This document shows positions 26,502 through 34,917 of a stretch of 64,000 nt of DNA, piece by piece. A program made the position numbers and the translations under genes. The notes beneath the pieces are model-generated. The model was not told where the DNA came from. It worked only from the letters and a program-made list of their open reading frames with translations, and ran no database searches. This DNA comes from Draconibacterium mangrovi_A (GTDB lineage Bacteria > Bacteroidota > Bacteroidia > Bacteroidales > Prolixibacteraceae). The stretch is taken from assembly GCF_037646455.1 (NCBI RefSeq), contig NZ_JBBIXN010000010.1, forward strand, positions 1-64,000, read 5' to 3'. Positions within the stretch are counted from its first letter, which is position 1; each line of letters starts with the position of its first letter.

Positions 26502-29009
26502 TTAAAATCCAAACCTTCCACTAATTTTCAATCCAAACTCTGATGAATAATCTTTATAATAAGAATTCGCACGATAAATGAAATCCAGCCTAAATATTTT
26601 GAAAATATTTTCTATTCCCCAATACATCTCAGAATAGGGCTGACCTTTTCGCAGAGGCTGAAATGCACTTGTTGGAAGGCCCGAAGGATTGGTAAAAGAT
26701 AAGATTCCACCGGGATTGTTGTCTGCATCGTAATGACCATTTCTACTTTCATTAAATCTTCCCACAGCTATGTTTACCCCAGTCAGCAGGCGAATATTTA
26801 AAAATTTAATTAAAGGAATCTTACGAGCGATACTGCCATCGAAATGCCACTCGGCACGGGCTAAAAGAAGTTGGTCAGCAACGATAGTACCGTTGTCAAC
26901 AAGATTGAATGCAGAAGAAGAGCGCCAGGTAGATTCATTCCCCTCAAGTACATTCAATAACGGATAAACTGCTTGTCCAAATGTTTGCTCGTAACTGGTT
27001 AGGTAGTTGAAATAACCAAATCCGGAGGTTAAAATCTTCTGTTTTAAAGACAGATTAATCTTATGGTAGCCGAAGTTTCCACCGAACAAATTTTTTATCC
27101 CTTTTGTGAATGATAATTCTACTAAAGGAAATGAATTATTGCTGGTTAAAAAACGTCGGTTTCCATCGACAACATAATTGTTCCCGGGATGAAACAGCAA
27201 ACTCCCCTTAATTTCCGTCGAACGATAATCTGTAGCAATTTCCGTTTTCGCATCATCTGCATAAAAGGCAAACACAAAATCATCGCCTGCAGGTTTATAA
27301 TCAGATACTGTAAAAGATGCCTTTATTGTAAATCTTTGAAAAACATCTATTTGCTCATAAACTGATTTCAAGTTAACATGATTAACATACAAACCGCCTT
27401 TTATGGCAGAAGTAAGAGCAAAAAAAGCATCCAACTGCTCAAACGGATTTTGTGTGCCGATATTCACCAGGTCGCTTCCATACCTGAAGCCAACAAGTCC
27501 CCATCGGTTTTTATCAAAAAAGAACTGAGTATTAATAGAGCCTTTTAGCTTGTCATCTTTAATTCCATAAGCCATATAGCCGTCGATGTTAAACCTGGGG
27601 CTTAGATTTGCAGTGGTATTTCCCCCCAACCGAAACCGGTTTCCTTCAATAGGATTGTGCGAGTATCCCAGTATCCATGGGCCAATATCAAAATTACTGG
27701 TTTTATAATAACCGGTAATCGACATTTCTATTAATTTAGAAAAGGCCTTTATCTTCGTATTGTTCGAAAGGTCGTTAAGGTTGGTTAAAGCCAGGTTATC
27801 GAAATCGGAAAAGTATTTTTGTCTTTTTTCCTCCAAACTAAATTTATTTGTTTTGAGCCGATCAGAGGTTAATTTTTCGGTATAGAAGGAGGTTGGTTTG
27901 GGTTCCGATAGGATATATTTATCTTTTACACTCAACACATTAACTAAAAGGTTAAGTGCCGTAATCCCGATTCTCAATTCAGTTGGTACACTTATGTTAT
28001 TGATTTGTTCAAAATCCTGATATATATGAATGTTTTCAATAAAATTTATATCGGTTTTAATGGAAGTATGCGCACTAATTCTTTTGGGAATAAAAGTAGA
28101 TTCGCTTATCCAGAGTGTGCCTGAAAAACACAGGTTCTCTTTTTGTTTTGGGAAAAAATGAATTTCTAGACACCGTTCACCTGCAACAAGAACAGTGTCG
28201 GATAAGGCATATTTATAAAACATTTTGCCTGAATTTGCCAGCGGACTAATGAATGTTCTATTAAATAATTGAACCTGATTGTTATAAAGATTTATTTGTA
28301 GTTGATTATTAATCAACTCATCCAGCATTTCTGTCTGGTTAAAAATTGTTCCCTCGATATTTAACGATAGCATATCGCGCCGTTCCCTTTCTGGGAACTT
28401 CAAAGTATATACTTTTGAGAGACTTTCAATCATATATCCCGGAATTCCTGGAACATTATCATCTTCCGAAACCACTGCAAATTGTTCAAATTCCTTTTTG
28501 AAGAGGCGTGTATTTAGCGATGAATCTTTTTTATAATTGAACTTTCTGAAAATAACCAAACCCTTTGTATAAAGCTCATATTCCTGACTGGTACAATTTT
28601 CAAGGGCATAAATAGGTTTGTTCCTGACTACTTTTTTTATAATTGAATAAGCCGTTTCGTCGGGTGTTATTGTAATCTCTTTGACCTCAACCGAAGTAGG
28701 TTTAAGCAAAACAGTAAAAGTAGTGTCGGAATAAATGGCAACTTCCTGGGATTGGTACCCCAGACAGGAAAATCCAACTGTATATTTTGAATTTACCGGA
28801 ACAGACAATGTAAATTCCCCTGTAATGTCCGACATTGTTCCAAGCAGAGTGCCGACAACTGAGATATTAACATAAGGAATCTCCTCAAAACTCTTAGAAT
28901 CAAGAACTTTTCCGCTTATTTTCCGGTTTTGTCCTAAACATTTCTGTGACGATGAGATAATCAGAAGGATAAAAAATATCCTTAAAACTTTTTTTGATAC
29001 TTCTACCAT
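26502..29009 (-). CDS. DUF5686 outer-membrane protein with CarboxypepD_reg domain
   Basis: An 835-residue protein from the ATG at 29009 (GTG at 29015 is the alternative). A signal peptide ends near KCLGQ; residues ~25-110 form a CarboxypepD_reg-like beta-sandwich (ISGKVLDSKSFEEIPYVNISV); then comes a long DUF5686-type body ending in a beta-barrel with terminal Gly-Phe. These are Bacteroidota-specific outer-membrane proteins of unknown molecular function. It sits next to the tRNA boundary and in tandem with the Omp85-like barrel, 190 bp upstream. Whether it belongs to the pigment system or is island cargo is unclear. Confidence 0.85.
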   Translation of the reverse strand: MVEVSKKVLRIFFILLIISSSQKCLGQNRKISGKVLDSKSFEEIPYVNISVVGTLLGTMSDITGEFTLSVPVNSKYTVGFSCLGYQSQEVAIYSDTTFTVLLKPTSVEVKEITITPDETAYSIIKKVVRNKPIYALENCTSQEYELYTKGLVIFRKFNYKKDSSLNTRLFKKEFEQFAVVSEDDNVPGIPGYMIESLSKVYTLKFPERERRDMLSLNIEGTIFNQTEMLDELINNQLQINLYNNQVQLFNRTFISPLANSGKMFYKYALSDTVLVAGERCLEIHFFPKQKENLCFSGTLWISESTFIPKRISAHTSIKTDINFIENIHIYQDFEQINNISVPTELRIGITALNLLVNVLSVKDKYILSEPKPTSFYTEKLTSDRLKTNKFSLEEKRQKYFSDFDNLALTNLNDLSNNTKIKAFSKLIEMSITGYYKTSNFDIGPWILGYSHNPIEGNRFRLGGNTTANLSPRFNIDGYMAYGIKDDKLKGSINTQFFFDKNRWGLVGFRYGSDLVNIGTQNPFEQLDAFFALTSAIKGGLYVNHVNLKSVYEQIDVFQRFTIKASFTVSDYKPAGDDFVFAFYADDAKTEIATDYRSTEIKGSLLFHPGNNYVVDGNRRFLTSNNSFPLVELSFTKGIKNLFGGNFGYHKINLSLKQKILTSGFGYFNYLTSYEQTFGQAVYPLLNVLEGNESTWRSSSAFNLVDNGTIVADQLLLARAEWHFDGSIARKIPLIKFLNIRLLTGVNIAVGRFNESRNGHYDADNNPGGILSFTNPSGLPTSAFQPLRKGQPYSEMYWGIENIFKIFRLDFIYRANSYYKDYSSEFGLKISGRFGF

Positions 29010-29163
29010 ACACACTAAGCTGGGGTACTAAAGTAAAGGAAAAACAACTAATTATATCTCCTCAAATATTTATTAAATAAATTGGCAATATTACGATGGT
29101 CCATGAAAATTCAAAGTCGTAAGGAAACAATGATATTTGTGCAAATTTTGTGCAAACAAAAAA

Positions 29164-29193
29164 AGAGTCGCAAGAATTAAATCTTACAACTCT
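29164..29193 (-). terminator. Intrinsic terminator of tRNA-Arg
   Basis: On the minus strand a 12-bp stem with two G-U pairs (AGAGTTGTAAGA / TTCTTGCGACTCT) is followed by a run of T, 12 nt beyond the mature tRNA 3' end. It is the counterpart of the hairpin at 309-340. Confidence 0.7.
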
Positions 29194-29204
29194 CTGATTT
29201 TTAA

Positions 29205-29247
29205 GTGAACCTGAAGGGACTCGAACCCCTAACCTCCTGATCCGTAG
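29205..29247 (-). repeat. 43-bp direct repeat, right att candidate within tRNA-Arg
   Basis: Identical to 344-386 and in the same orientation. It covers the tRNA from the anticodon loop to one base past the discriminator. The two copies bracket about 28.8 kb containing the whole pigment cluster. Confidence 0.85.
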
Positions 29248-29279
29248 TCAGGTGCTCTATCCAATTAAGCTACAGGTCC
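29206..29279 (-). tRNA. tRNA-Arg (anticodon ACG)
   Basis: The minus strand folds as a full cloverleaf: acceptor GGACCTG with CAGGTTC, discriminator A, anticodon stem CCTGA/TCAGG around loop CTACGGA, giving anticodon ACG, and the T loop GGTTCGAGTCC. CCA is not encoded. The 3' half is duplicated 28.8 kb away at 344-386. Confidence 0.97.
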
Positions 29280-29351
29280 GGATCGTGTTTGCTTTAAAAG
29301 CGGTGCAAATATAAAACTTATTTGTAAAAAACCGATAAAATTTACTTCAAT

Positions 29352-29657
29352 TTAGGAATACTTTTCCATTTTGTCCCCGATGGTAACATCGCCCGAAAAA
29401 TTCACTTGTATTTTCATGTTGGTCAGCATTCGCTCGGTTCCTGCATTTTCACAGGCTTCATGGATGTTTTTCAGCAATCCCGGCAGCTCTTCGTAGGTGC
29501 ATTCCACCACCGTTTCAAACGGACAGACTTTGTATCTGAATCCCGACTTTTCGATGGCAAGTATCGCCTCATCAACCAAAGTATATTTAATTTTTCCTTC
29601 GCCTTCCGGTAAAACCTGAATAGCTACATTTATCTTATTCGTCGTCCAGTTCGTCAT
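29352..29657 (-). CDS. MTH1187-family thiamine-binding protein
   Basis: About 101 residues from the ATG at 29657 (a GTG at 29666 is possible). It has the pattern of the small ferredoxin-like-fold family that binds thiamine (PF01910): INVAIQVLP at the start, FETVVECTYEELPGLLKNIHEAC in the middle. Known members bind thiamine or HMP in the cytoplasm and are regulatory or transport-linked. It overlaps the end of the upstream gene by 23 bp, so the two are probably co-expressed. First ordinary chromosomal gene outside the island. Confidence 0.85.
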   Translation of the reverse strand: MTNWTTNKINVAIQVLPEGEGKIKYTLVDEAILAIEKSGFRYKVCPFETVVECTYEELPGLLKNIHEACENAGTERMLTNMKIQVNFSGDVTIGDKMEKYS

Positions 29658-30387
29658 TCTTTTCACTTTTTTTCTGGTGGATCAATTGAATGATCTCGCC
29701 CCGCGACAACACTTTCACGTTGGTGATGATCAAATCTTCCTGCAAAAATCCACCATATTGGTTACACTCGTTTATTACATTCTGAAAAACCGATTTTACC
29801 TCAACATTCAACGGCAACATAATCAAGGTCGAAGAAAAGCCTTCCATAAAATCCATCGATTCAAAAATGCCTTCGTGCTTTTTTAACTCAAAAATAAGCT
29901 CATCTTTTAATAACTTCTGCTGCGTATCGCTTAGTAGCTCTTCCTGGTCTTCGCTAAGAAATACTACAAAATACCTCAGTTTTTTCCCTTTTCCACCTAA
30001 GCCGGTCGAAATAAACACCTGCTGTTCATCGAGTAACGAACTCTGCATCAGCATCCTGCTTTCCTGAAGCGCCAGTATTCCCCACTGCTTTAACAAACCT
30101 TCCGATTCTTTTACAAACTTCTCCAGCATACGATATGCCTTCACATCGTCGTAAACCGCAATAGCCGTTAAAATCTCTTTCTTTCTCTCCTCATCCACCG
30201 AATCATCAAAAAGCTCTTCCCTTTTTTCGAAACTGTCTTCGGCATTTTCCTGTCGCGCGGCTTCTTTCGTGTATTCAAAATATTTCATCTGAACCTCAAT
30301 GTCAATCCGCTCTTCCAAAATGCTGAAGTTGTCAGGTAAATCTTCCAGTGCTTTTTGTATGTTCTGGTAATATTTATCTTCCTCCAT
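29635..30387 (-). CDS. Conserved hypothetical cytoplasmic protein
   Basis: Not recognised. The ATG at 30387 gives 250 residues beginning MEEDKYYQN; the longer reading to 30447 adds a weak N-terminus. The protein is highly charged, with a mostly helical first half rich in Glu/Lys and a mixed second half containing ELIFELKKHEGIFES. There is no signal peptide or membrane helix. It is coupled by overlap to the thiamine-binding protein gene, and the pair is divergent from feoAB. Confidence 0.7.
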   Translation of the reverse strand: MEEDKYYQNIQKALEDLPDNFSILEERIDIEVQMKYFEYTKEAARQENAEDSFEKREELFDDSVDEERKKEILTAIAVYDDVKAYRMLEKFVKESEGLLKQWGILALQESRMLMQSSLLDEQQVFISTGLGGKGKKLRYFVVFLSEDQEELLSDTQQKLLKDELIFELKKHEGIFESMDFMEGFSSTLIMLPLNVEVKSVFQNVINECNQYGGFLQEDLIITNVKVLSRGEIIQLIHQKKSEKNDELDDE

Positions 30388-30474
30388 ACTCCATCTATCT
30401 TTGAACAAAAATAACCACTTGTCCTTACTATGTAAAGAAGATTTCAATTTTATTTTTAATGACTGAAAATTGAA

Positions 30475-30482
30475 TATATTTG
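30475..30482 (+). promoter_or_regulatory. Candidate -7 box upstream of feoAB
   Basis: TATATTTG is a perfect TAnnTTTG element 52 bp before the feoAB GTG start. No good -33 box is visible at the expected distance. I see no clear Fur palindrome nearby. Confidence 0.45.
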
Positions 30483-30534
30483 TGGGCTTATTTTTATTTA
30501 AATTAAATCAAAAAGAAAGAGACGAAGGGAAGAA

Positions 30535-32997
30535 GTGAAATTAAGCGAGGTCACACATAACGAGCCTGTTATAATTACCAAAATATTAGGACACGGATCA
30601 TTCCGCAAAAGAATTTCAGAAATGGGATTCATCCGTGGGAAAGAAGTCAGAGTAATCAAGAAGTCTCCTTTTAATGGTCCCACCGAATTTAAAATATTAA
30701 ATTACAACGTTTCACTGCGCAAGTCGGAATGTGAAATGATTGAGGTGGTGCAGTTAAACGAGTACAAAATTTATTCTAATAATTTCGAAGGCACCATCGA
30801 CCGAAACATTGATCTAACCGATCATTCGGAGCGTACCCGCACCATAAATATCGCTCTTGTCGGAAATCCGAACTGTGGAAAGACCACCATATTTAATGCC
30901 ATTTCAGGCGCGAAAGAACGAGTGGGAAACTACAGCGGAGTTACAGTTGACATTCACAAAGCCACATTTAAGGCAAAAGGATATAAATTCAATTTCTACG
31001 ATTTACCGGGAACATACAGTCTTACGGCTTATTCTACCGAAGAAATTTATGTCCGGAAATTCATATACGAACAAACGCCGGACATTATAATTAATGTACT
31101 TGATTCGACAAATCTCGAACGCAGTTTATTTCTTACCACCCAGCTAATCGACATGGATGTGCGCACCATAATCGCACTGAACATGTTCGACGAAATGCAA
31201 AAGAAAAAGCTGGAACTCGACCAGGGAGAGCTGGCCAAACTTGTTGGGATTCCGGTGGTACCAACCGTCAGTTCAAAAGGCAAAGGCATTGATGCTGTAA
31301 TAGATAAAGCCATTGAAGTTTTTGAGGGAAAAGACATATTTGCCAGGCATATTCACATTAACTATGGCAAAGATCTGGAAGAATCGATTAAAATTATTAG
31401 GCAGAAAGTTAAGGAGTTCAAGCCGATTACGGATAAAATCTCCTCGCGCTTTATTGCGATAAAACTACTGGAGAAAGATAAGCAGATTTTTGAGTTGCTA
31501 TCGAATTATGCCAATTTCGATGAGATACGGAAGATCACAGACAAGGAAATCAAGAAAATTGAGTTGCTTCAGAATGAAGATAGTGAAACGGTTGTTACCG
31601 ATGCGAAATACAGTTTTATTTCAGGAGCGTTAAAGGAAACTTACGCGAATCCGGAGGAAGGGAAAAAGACACGGTCGGAGAAGATTGACAGCGTGCTGAC
31701 GCATAAATACTTTGGTTTTCCAATATTCACAGCCCTGCTGTTTCTGATGTTTTGGACCACTTTTAAAGTGGGTGCTTACCCCATGGACTGGATAGATGCC
31801 GGGGTAGCCGCCCTTGGTGATCTGGTGCACAGGATAATTCCCGACGGCATGTTAAACGATTTGCTGGTCGACGGAATTATCAGCGGTACAGGAAGTGTCC
31901 TGGTATTTTTGCCCAACATTCTCATTCTCTTTTTCTTTATTTCACTCCTCGAAGGATCGGGATACATGGCACGTGCAGCTTTTATTATGGACACGATCAT
32001 GCACCGTTTCGGACTTCATGGCCGATCGTTTATTCCCATGATCATGGGATTTGGTTGTAATGTCCCGGCCATATTAGCTACACGATCGATGCGCAACCGG
32101 GGTGACCGGATATTGACGATGCTCATTATTCCCTTTATGTCGTGCAGTGCACGCTTGCCTGTGTACATACTTATCATTTCTGCTTTCTTTATGAAATACC
32201 AGGCGCTAATACTGATTGGAATCTATGCCGTTGGGATTATCTTCGCGTTCCTCACTGCGCAAATACTGAATAAAACCGTGTTTAAAAACAAAGAGACACC
32301 TTTTGTGATGGAACTGCCCACTTACCGCTTACCCACATTGCGAAATGTGCTCTATCACATGTGGGATAAAACGCAGCATTACCTGAAAAAAATCGGGACG
32401 ATCATTCTTTTGGGTGTGATCATTATCTGGGCACTTGAATATTTTCCGCGGGAAACAAAACAATCGAAGCATTTCAGCGAACAAATTGCAAGCGTTGAAA
32501 ACAACGAACAACTGAGTGAGAAGGCAAAAACCGAACAAGTTTCGGAAATAGAACATGCCCGTGAATCCGACCGCCTGATCAACTCCTACCTGGGAAGAAC
32601 AGGACGTATTATTGAACCGGTGATGCGCCCCTTGGGATTTGACTGGAAAATGAGTATTGCGCTGCTTGCCGGCTTACCTGCAAAAGAAATTGTTGTGAGT
32701 ACCATGGGTGTACTCTACCAAACCAACAACGATGAAAATACGGTTAGTTTGCAGAAAAAACTCAAAGACGAGGTATTTGTGTCGGGTGAAAAAATAGGAG
32801 AAAAAATATTTACGACACCAACAGCCCTAGCTTTCCTTGTTTTTATACTGATTTATTTCCCCTGTATTGGCGTGGTTGCCACCATAAAAAATGAGTCCGG
32901 TTCGTGGAAATGGGCAGTTTTTTCCGTACTTTACACTACAGGCTTAGCATGGTTAGCAGCCTTTGTTGTTCATAACGTAGGAAATCTTTTTATATAA
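30535..32997 (+). CDS. feoB: FeoA-FeoB fusion, ferrous iron transporter
   Basis: The 820-residue protein starts at GTG after a purine-rich AAGGGA stretch. Residues ~1-75 are a FeoA SH3-like domain (MGFIRGKEVRV). Residues ~103-265 are the FeoB G domain with P-loop GNPNCGKT (110-117), DLPG and NMFDE (the NxxD specificity motif). The rest is the polytopic FeoB membrane part with two Gate regions, including GFGCNVPAI and LPAKEIV. It imports Fe2+ across the inner membrane, driven or gated by GTP. The FeoA-FeoB fusion is typical of Bacteroidota. It shares one base (TAATG) with the next gene. Confidence 0.96.
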   Translation: MKLSEVTHNEPVIITKILGHGSFRKRISEMGFIRGKEVRVIKKSPFNGPTEFKILNYNVSLRKSECEMIEVVQLNEYKIYSNNFEGTIDRNIDLTDHSERTRTINIALVGNPNCGKTTIFNAISGAKERVGNYSGVTVDIHKATFKAKGYKFNFYDLPGTYSLTAYSTEEIYVRKFIYEQTPDIIINVLDSTNLERSLFLTTQLIDMDVRTIIALNMFDEMQKKKLELDQGELAKLVGIPVVPTVSSKGKGIDAVIDKAIEVFEGKDIFARHIHINYGKDLEESIKIIRQKVKEFKPITDKISSRFIAIKLLEKDKQIFELLSNYANFDEIRKITDKEIKKIELLQNEDSETVVTDAKYSFISGALKETYANPEEGKKTRSEKIDSVLTHKYFGFPIFTALLFLMFWTTFKVGAYPMDWIDAGVAALGDLVHRIIPDGMLNDLLVDGIISGTGSVLVFLPNILILFFFISLLEGSGYMARAAFIMDTIMHRFGLHGRSFIPMIMGFGCNVPAILATRSMRNRGDRILTMLIIPFMSCSARLPVYILIISAFFMKYQALILIGIYAVGIIFAFLTAQILNKTVFKNKETPFVMELPTYRLPTLRNVLYHMWDKTQHYLKKIGTIILLGVIIIWALEYFPRETKQSKHFSEQIASVENNEQLSEKAKTEQVSEIEHARESDRLINSYLGRTGRIIEPVMRPLGFDWKMSIALLAGLPAKEIVVSTMGVLYQTNNDENTVSLQKKLKDEVFVSGEKIGEKIFTTPTALAFLVFILIYFPCIGVVATIKNESGSWKWAVFSVLYTTGLAWLAAFVVHNVGNLFI

Positions 32998-33251
32998 TGT
33001 TGCAGGAAATAATCACATACATGATCATTGGTGCGGCAGTAGCCGTTACATTAATGAAATTTGCGAAACGATTTGGACGAAAGAAAATAGCCAAAAAATC
33101 CGAATCGGGAGAACAAAAGATCAATCATGTTCATAACTGCGGCGAATGTTCTGCCGAATGCCAACTCCGTGATTTACCGCGTGTTGTTATCGAACAAAAC
33201 AGTGAGGAGTGTATTCAGATCGAAAAGAAATCAAAGTTGCTTCAATCCTGA
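32997..33251 (+). CDS. FeoB-associated small Cys-rich membrane protein
   Basis: An 84-residue protein with one N-terminal membrane helix (residues ~5-22), a basic stretch, then NCGECSAEC with clustered cysteines. This matches the FeoB-associated Cys-rich family found next to feoB in Bacteroidota, possibly a FeoC substitute or iron-binding partner. It overlaps feoB by one base and runs 21 bp into the convergent rpe gene. Confidence 0.85.
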   Translation: MLQEIITYMIIGAAVAVTLMKFAKRFGRKKIAKKSESGEQKINHVHNCGECSAECQLRDLPRVVIEQNSEECIQIEKKSKLLQS

Positions 33252-33881
33252 AATAATCGCTTCAGGATCCTTGGATTTAAAAACAAAACTTCCTGCTACC
33301 AGCACATTTGCTCCGGCTTCAAAAAGTTTTTTCCCGGTTTCGTAATTAACACCGCCATCCACTTCAATCAGACAATCGGAACCAATATCGTCGATCATTT
33401 TTCGTAGTTGCCGTACTTTTTTATAGGTGTTATGAATGAATTCCTGCCCGCCAAATCCTGGATTTACCGACATCAGCAAAACCATGTCGAGTTCATGAAT
33501 AATATCCTGCAATAATTCAACAGGAGTATGCGGATTCAGACAAACACTCGCCCTTGTGCCAAACGATTTAATGTGCTGAATTGTCCGGTGCAGATGTTTG
33601 CAGGCTTCATAATGCACGGTAATTATCGAGGCTCCGGCTTTTACAAAGGGCTCAATAAGGTGATCTGGATCAACGATCATAAGATGAACATCGAGCGGTT
33701 TTAGTGCTATTTTATTTACCTGCTGAAGTACAGGAATACCAAATGAAATATTTGGAACGAAGACACCATCCATTACATCGAAATGAATATAATCTGCTTC
33801 ACTTCGGTTAATCAGTTCAATGTCGTTGCCAAGGTTGTTAAAATCAGCCGATAGAATGGAGGGTGCCACCAATCGCTTCAT
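33231..33881 (-). CDS. rpe: Ribulose-phosphate 3-epimerase
   Basis: A 216-residue TIM barrel matching Rpe throughout: APSILSADFNNLG at the start, HFDVMDGVFVPNISFG, DVHLMI, MSVNPGFGGQ and EVDGGVN. Metal-binding His/Asp residues are all present. It interconverts ribulose-5-phosphate and xylulose-5-phosphate in the pentose phosphate pathway. It lies 10 bp after rpoD on the same strand and overlaps the convergent feo operon end by 21 bp. Confidence 0.97.
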   Translation of the reverse strand: MKRLVAPSILSADFNNLGNDIELINRSEADYIHFDVMDGVFVPNISFGIPVLQQVNKIALKPLDVHLMIVDPDHLIEPFVKAGASIITVHYEACKHLHRTIQHIKSFGTRASVCLNPHTPVELLQDIIHELDMVLLMSVNPGFGGQEFIHNTYKKVRQLRKMIDDIGSDCLIEVDGGVNYETGKKLFEAGANVLVAGSFVFKSKDPEAIISGLKQL

Positions 33882-33891
33882 TCGCTTTTAT

Positions 33892-34758
33892 TTATTTTCC
33901 GAGGTACGATTTTAGTAATCGGTTACGGTATTGGTTTTTCAATTTCTTAATTGCTTTTTCTTTGATCTGACGCACCCGTTCCCTGGTGAGGCCAAACTCA
34001 TCGCCAATTTCTTCCAGGGTATGCTGTTGATAACCTTTCAAGCCAAAATAATAACGTAGGATTTCAGCTTCGCGGTCGCCAAGTGTAGCTAACGATCGCT
34101 CAATTTCCTGACGTAAAGAGTTATCCATCAGCTCCTCATCGGGTTTCAGAGAATCTTCGTTCATCATCACATCGTACATATTATTGGCCTCCTCTTCACG
34201 AAGGGGAGCATCCATCGAAACGTGTACATTGGATGAATTCATGGAATCTTCTACCAGGTCAGGCCGCAATTCCATGATCTCGGCAATTTCTTCGACAGTT
34301 GGTTCGCGCTGAAATTCCTGCTCGAGCTTATTAAATGCCTTGTTGATTTTGTTGATTGATCCGATCTTGTTTAAAGGCAGTCGTACAATTCTTGCCTGCT
34401 CGGCCAGCGCCTGTAAAATCGACTGGCGGATCCACCATACTGCATAGGATATAAATTTAAAGCCGCGTGTTTCATCAAAGCGTTCAGCAGCTTTTATCAG
34501 CCCCAGGTTGCCTTCGTTGATCAGGTCAGGTAGACTCAGACCTTGATTTTGGTATTGTTTGGAAACCGAAACTACAAATCTTAAATTCGCTTTGATCAGC
34601 GTTTCAAGTGCTTCGCGGTCTCCTTTCTTAATGCGTTTGGCCAGTTCTACTTCCTTCTCAGCCGACAACAACTCTACCTTCCCGATCTCATGCAGGTACT
34701 TATCCAGCGAGAGGGTATCGCGGTTAGTTACCTGCTTGGTAATTTTTAGTTGTCTCAT
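33892..34758 (-). CDS. rpoD: Primary RNA polymerase sigma factor
   Basis: A 288-residue sigma-70 lacking the long N-terminal region 1.1 and the non-conserved insert, the form typical of Bacteroidota. It opens MRQLKITKQVTNRD; region 2 is present (LPDLINEGNLGLIKAAERFD, FISYAVWWIRQSI), as is region 4.2 with the helix-turn-helix LEEIGDEFGLTRERVRQI. It should recognise the TTTG / TAnnTTTG promoters noted elsewhere in this window. A -7-like TACTTTTG lies on the minus strand about 60 bp upstream. Confidence 0.96.
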   Translation of the reverse strand: MRQLKITKQVTNRDTLSLDKYLHEIGKVELLSAEKEVELAKRIKKGDREALETLIKANLRFVVSVSKQYQNQGLSLPDLINEGNLGLIKAAERFDETRGFKFISYAVWWIRQSILQALAEQARIVRLPLNKIGSINKINKAFNKLEQEFQREPTVEEIAEIMELRPDLVEDSMNSSNVHVSMDAPLREEEANNMYDVMMNEDSLKPDEELMDNSLRQEIERSLATLGDREAEILRYYFGLKGYQQHTLEEIGDEFGLTRERVRQIKEKAIKKLKNQYRNRLLKSYLGK

Positions 34759-34813
34759 ATTTTGATCTTGTTAACATTTAGTTTGAGCTCATCTTTGATA
34801 AACTCTGATTATA

Positions 34814-34821
34814 CAAAAGTA
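34814..34821 (-). promoter_or_regulatory. rpoD: Candidate -7 box of rpoD
   Basis: The minus strand reads TACTTTTG, a perfect TAnnTTTG, 55 bp upstream of the rpoD ATG. No convincing -33 box is seen at 19 bp. Confidence 0.45.
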
Positions 34822-34917
34822 ATATACTATTTCAATTTTGATACAGATTGTACCTTTGTTAATCCTAATTTAAAAACCATAGGGGTGCTTATTTGTTCAT
34901 TTTCAAAAAAATACATG

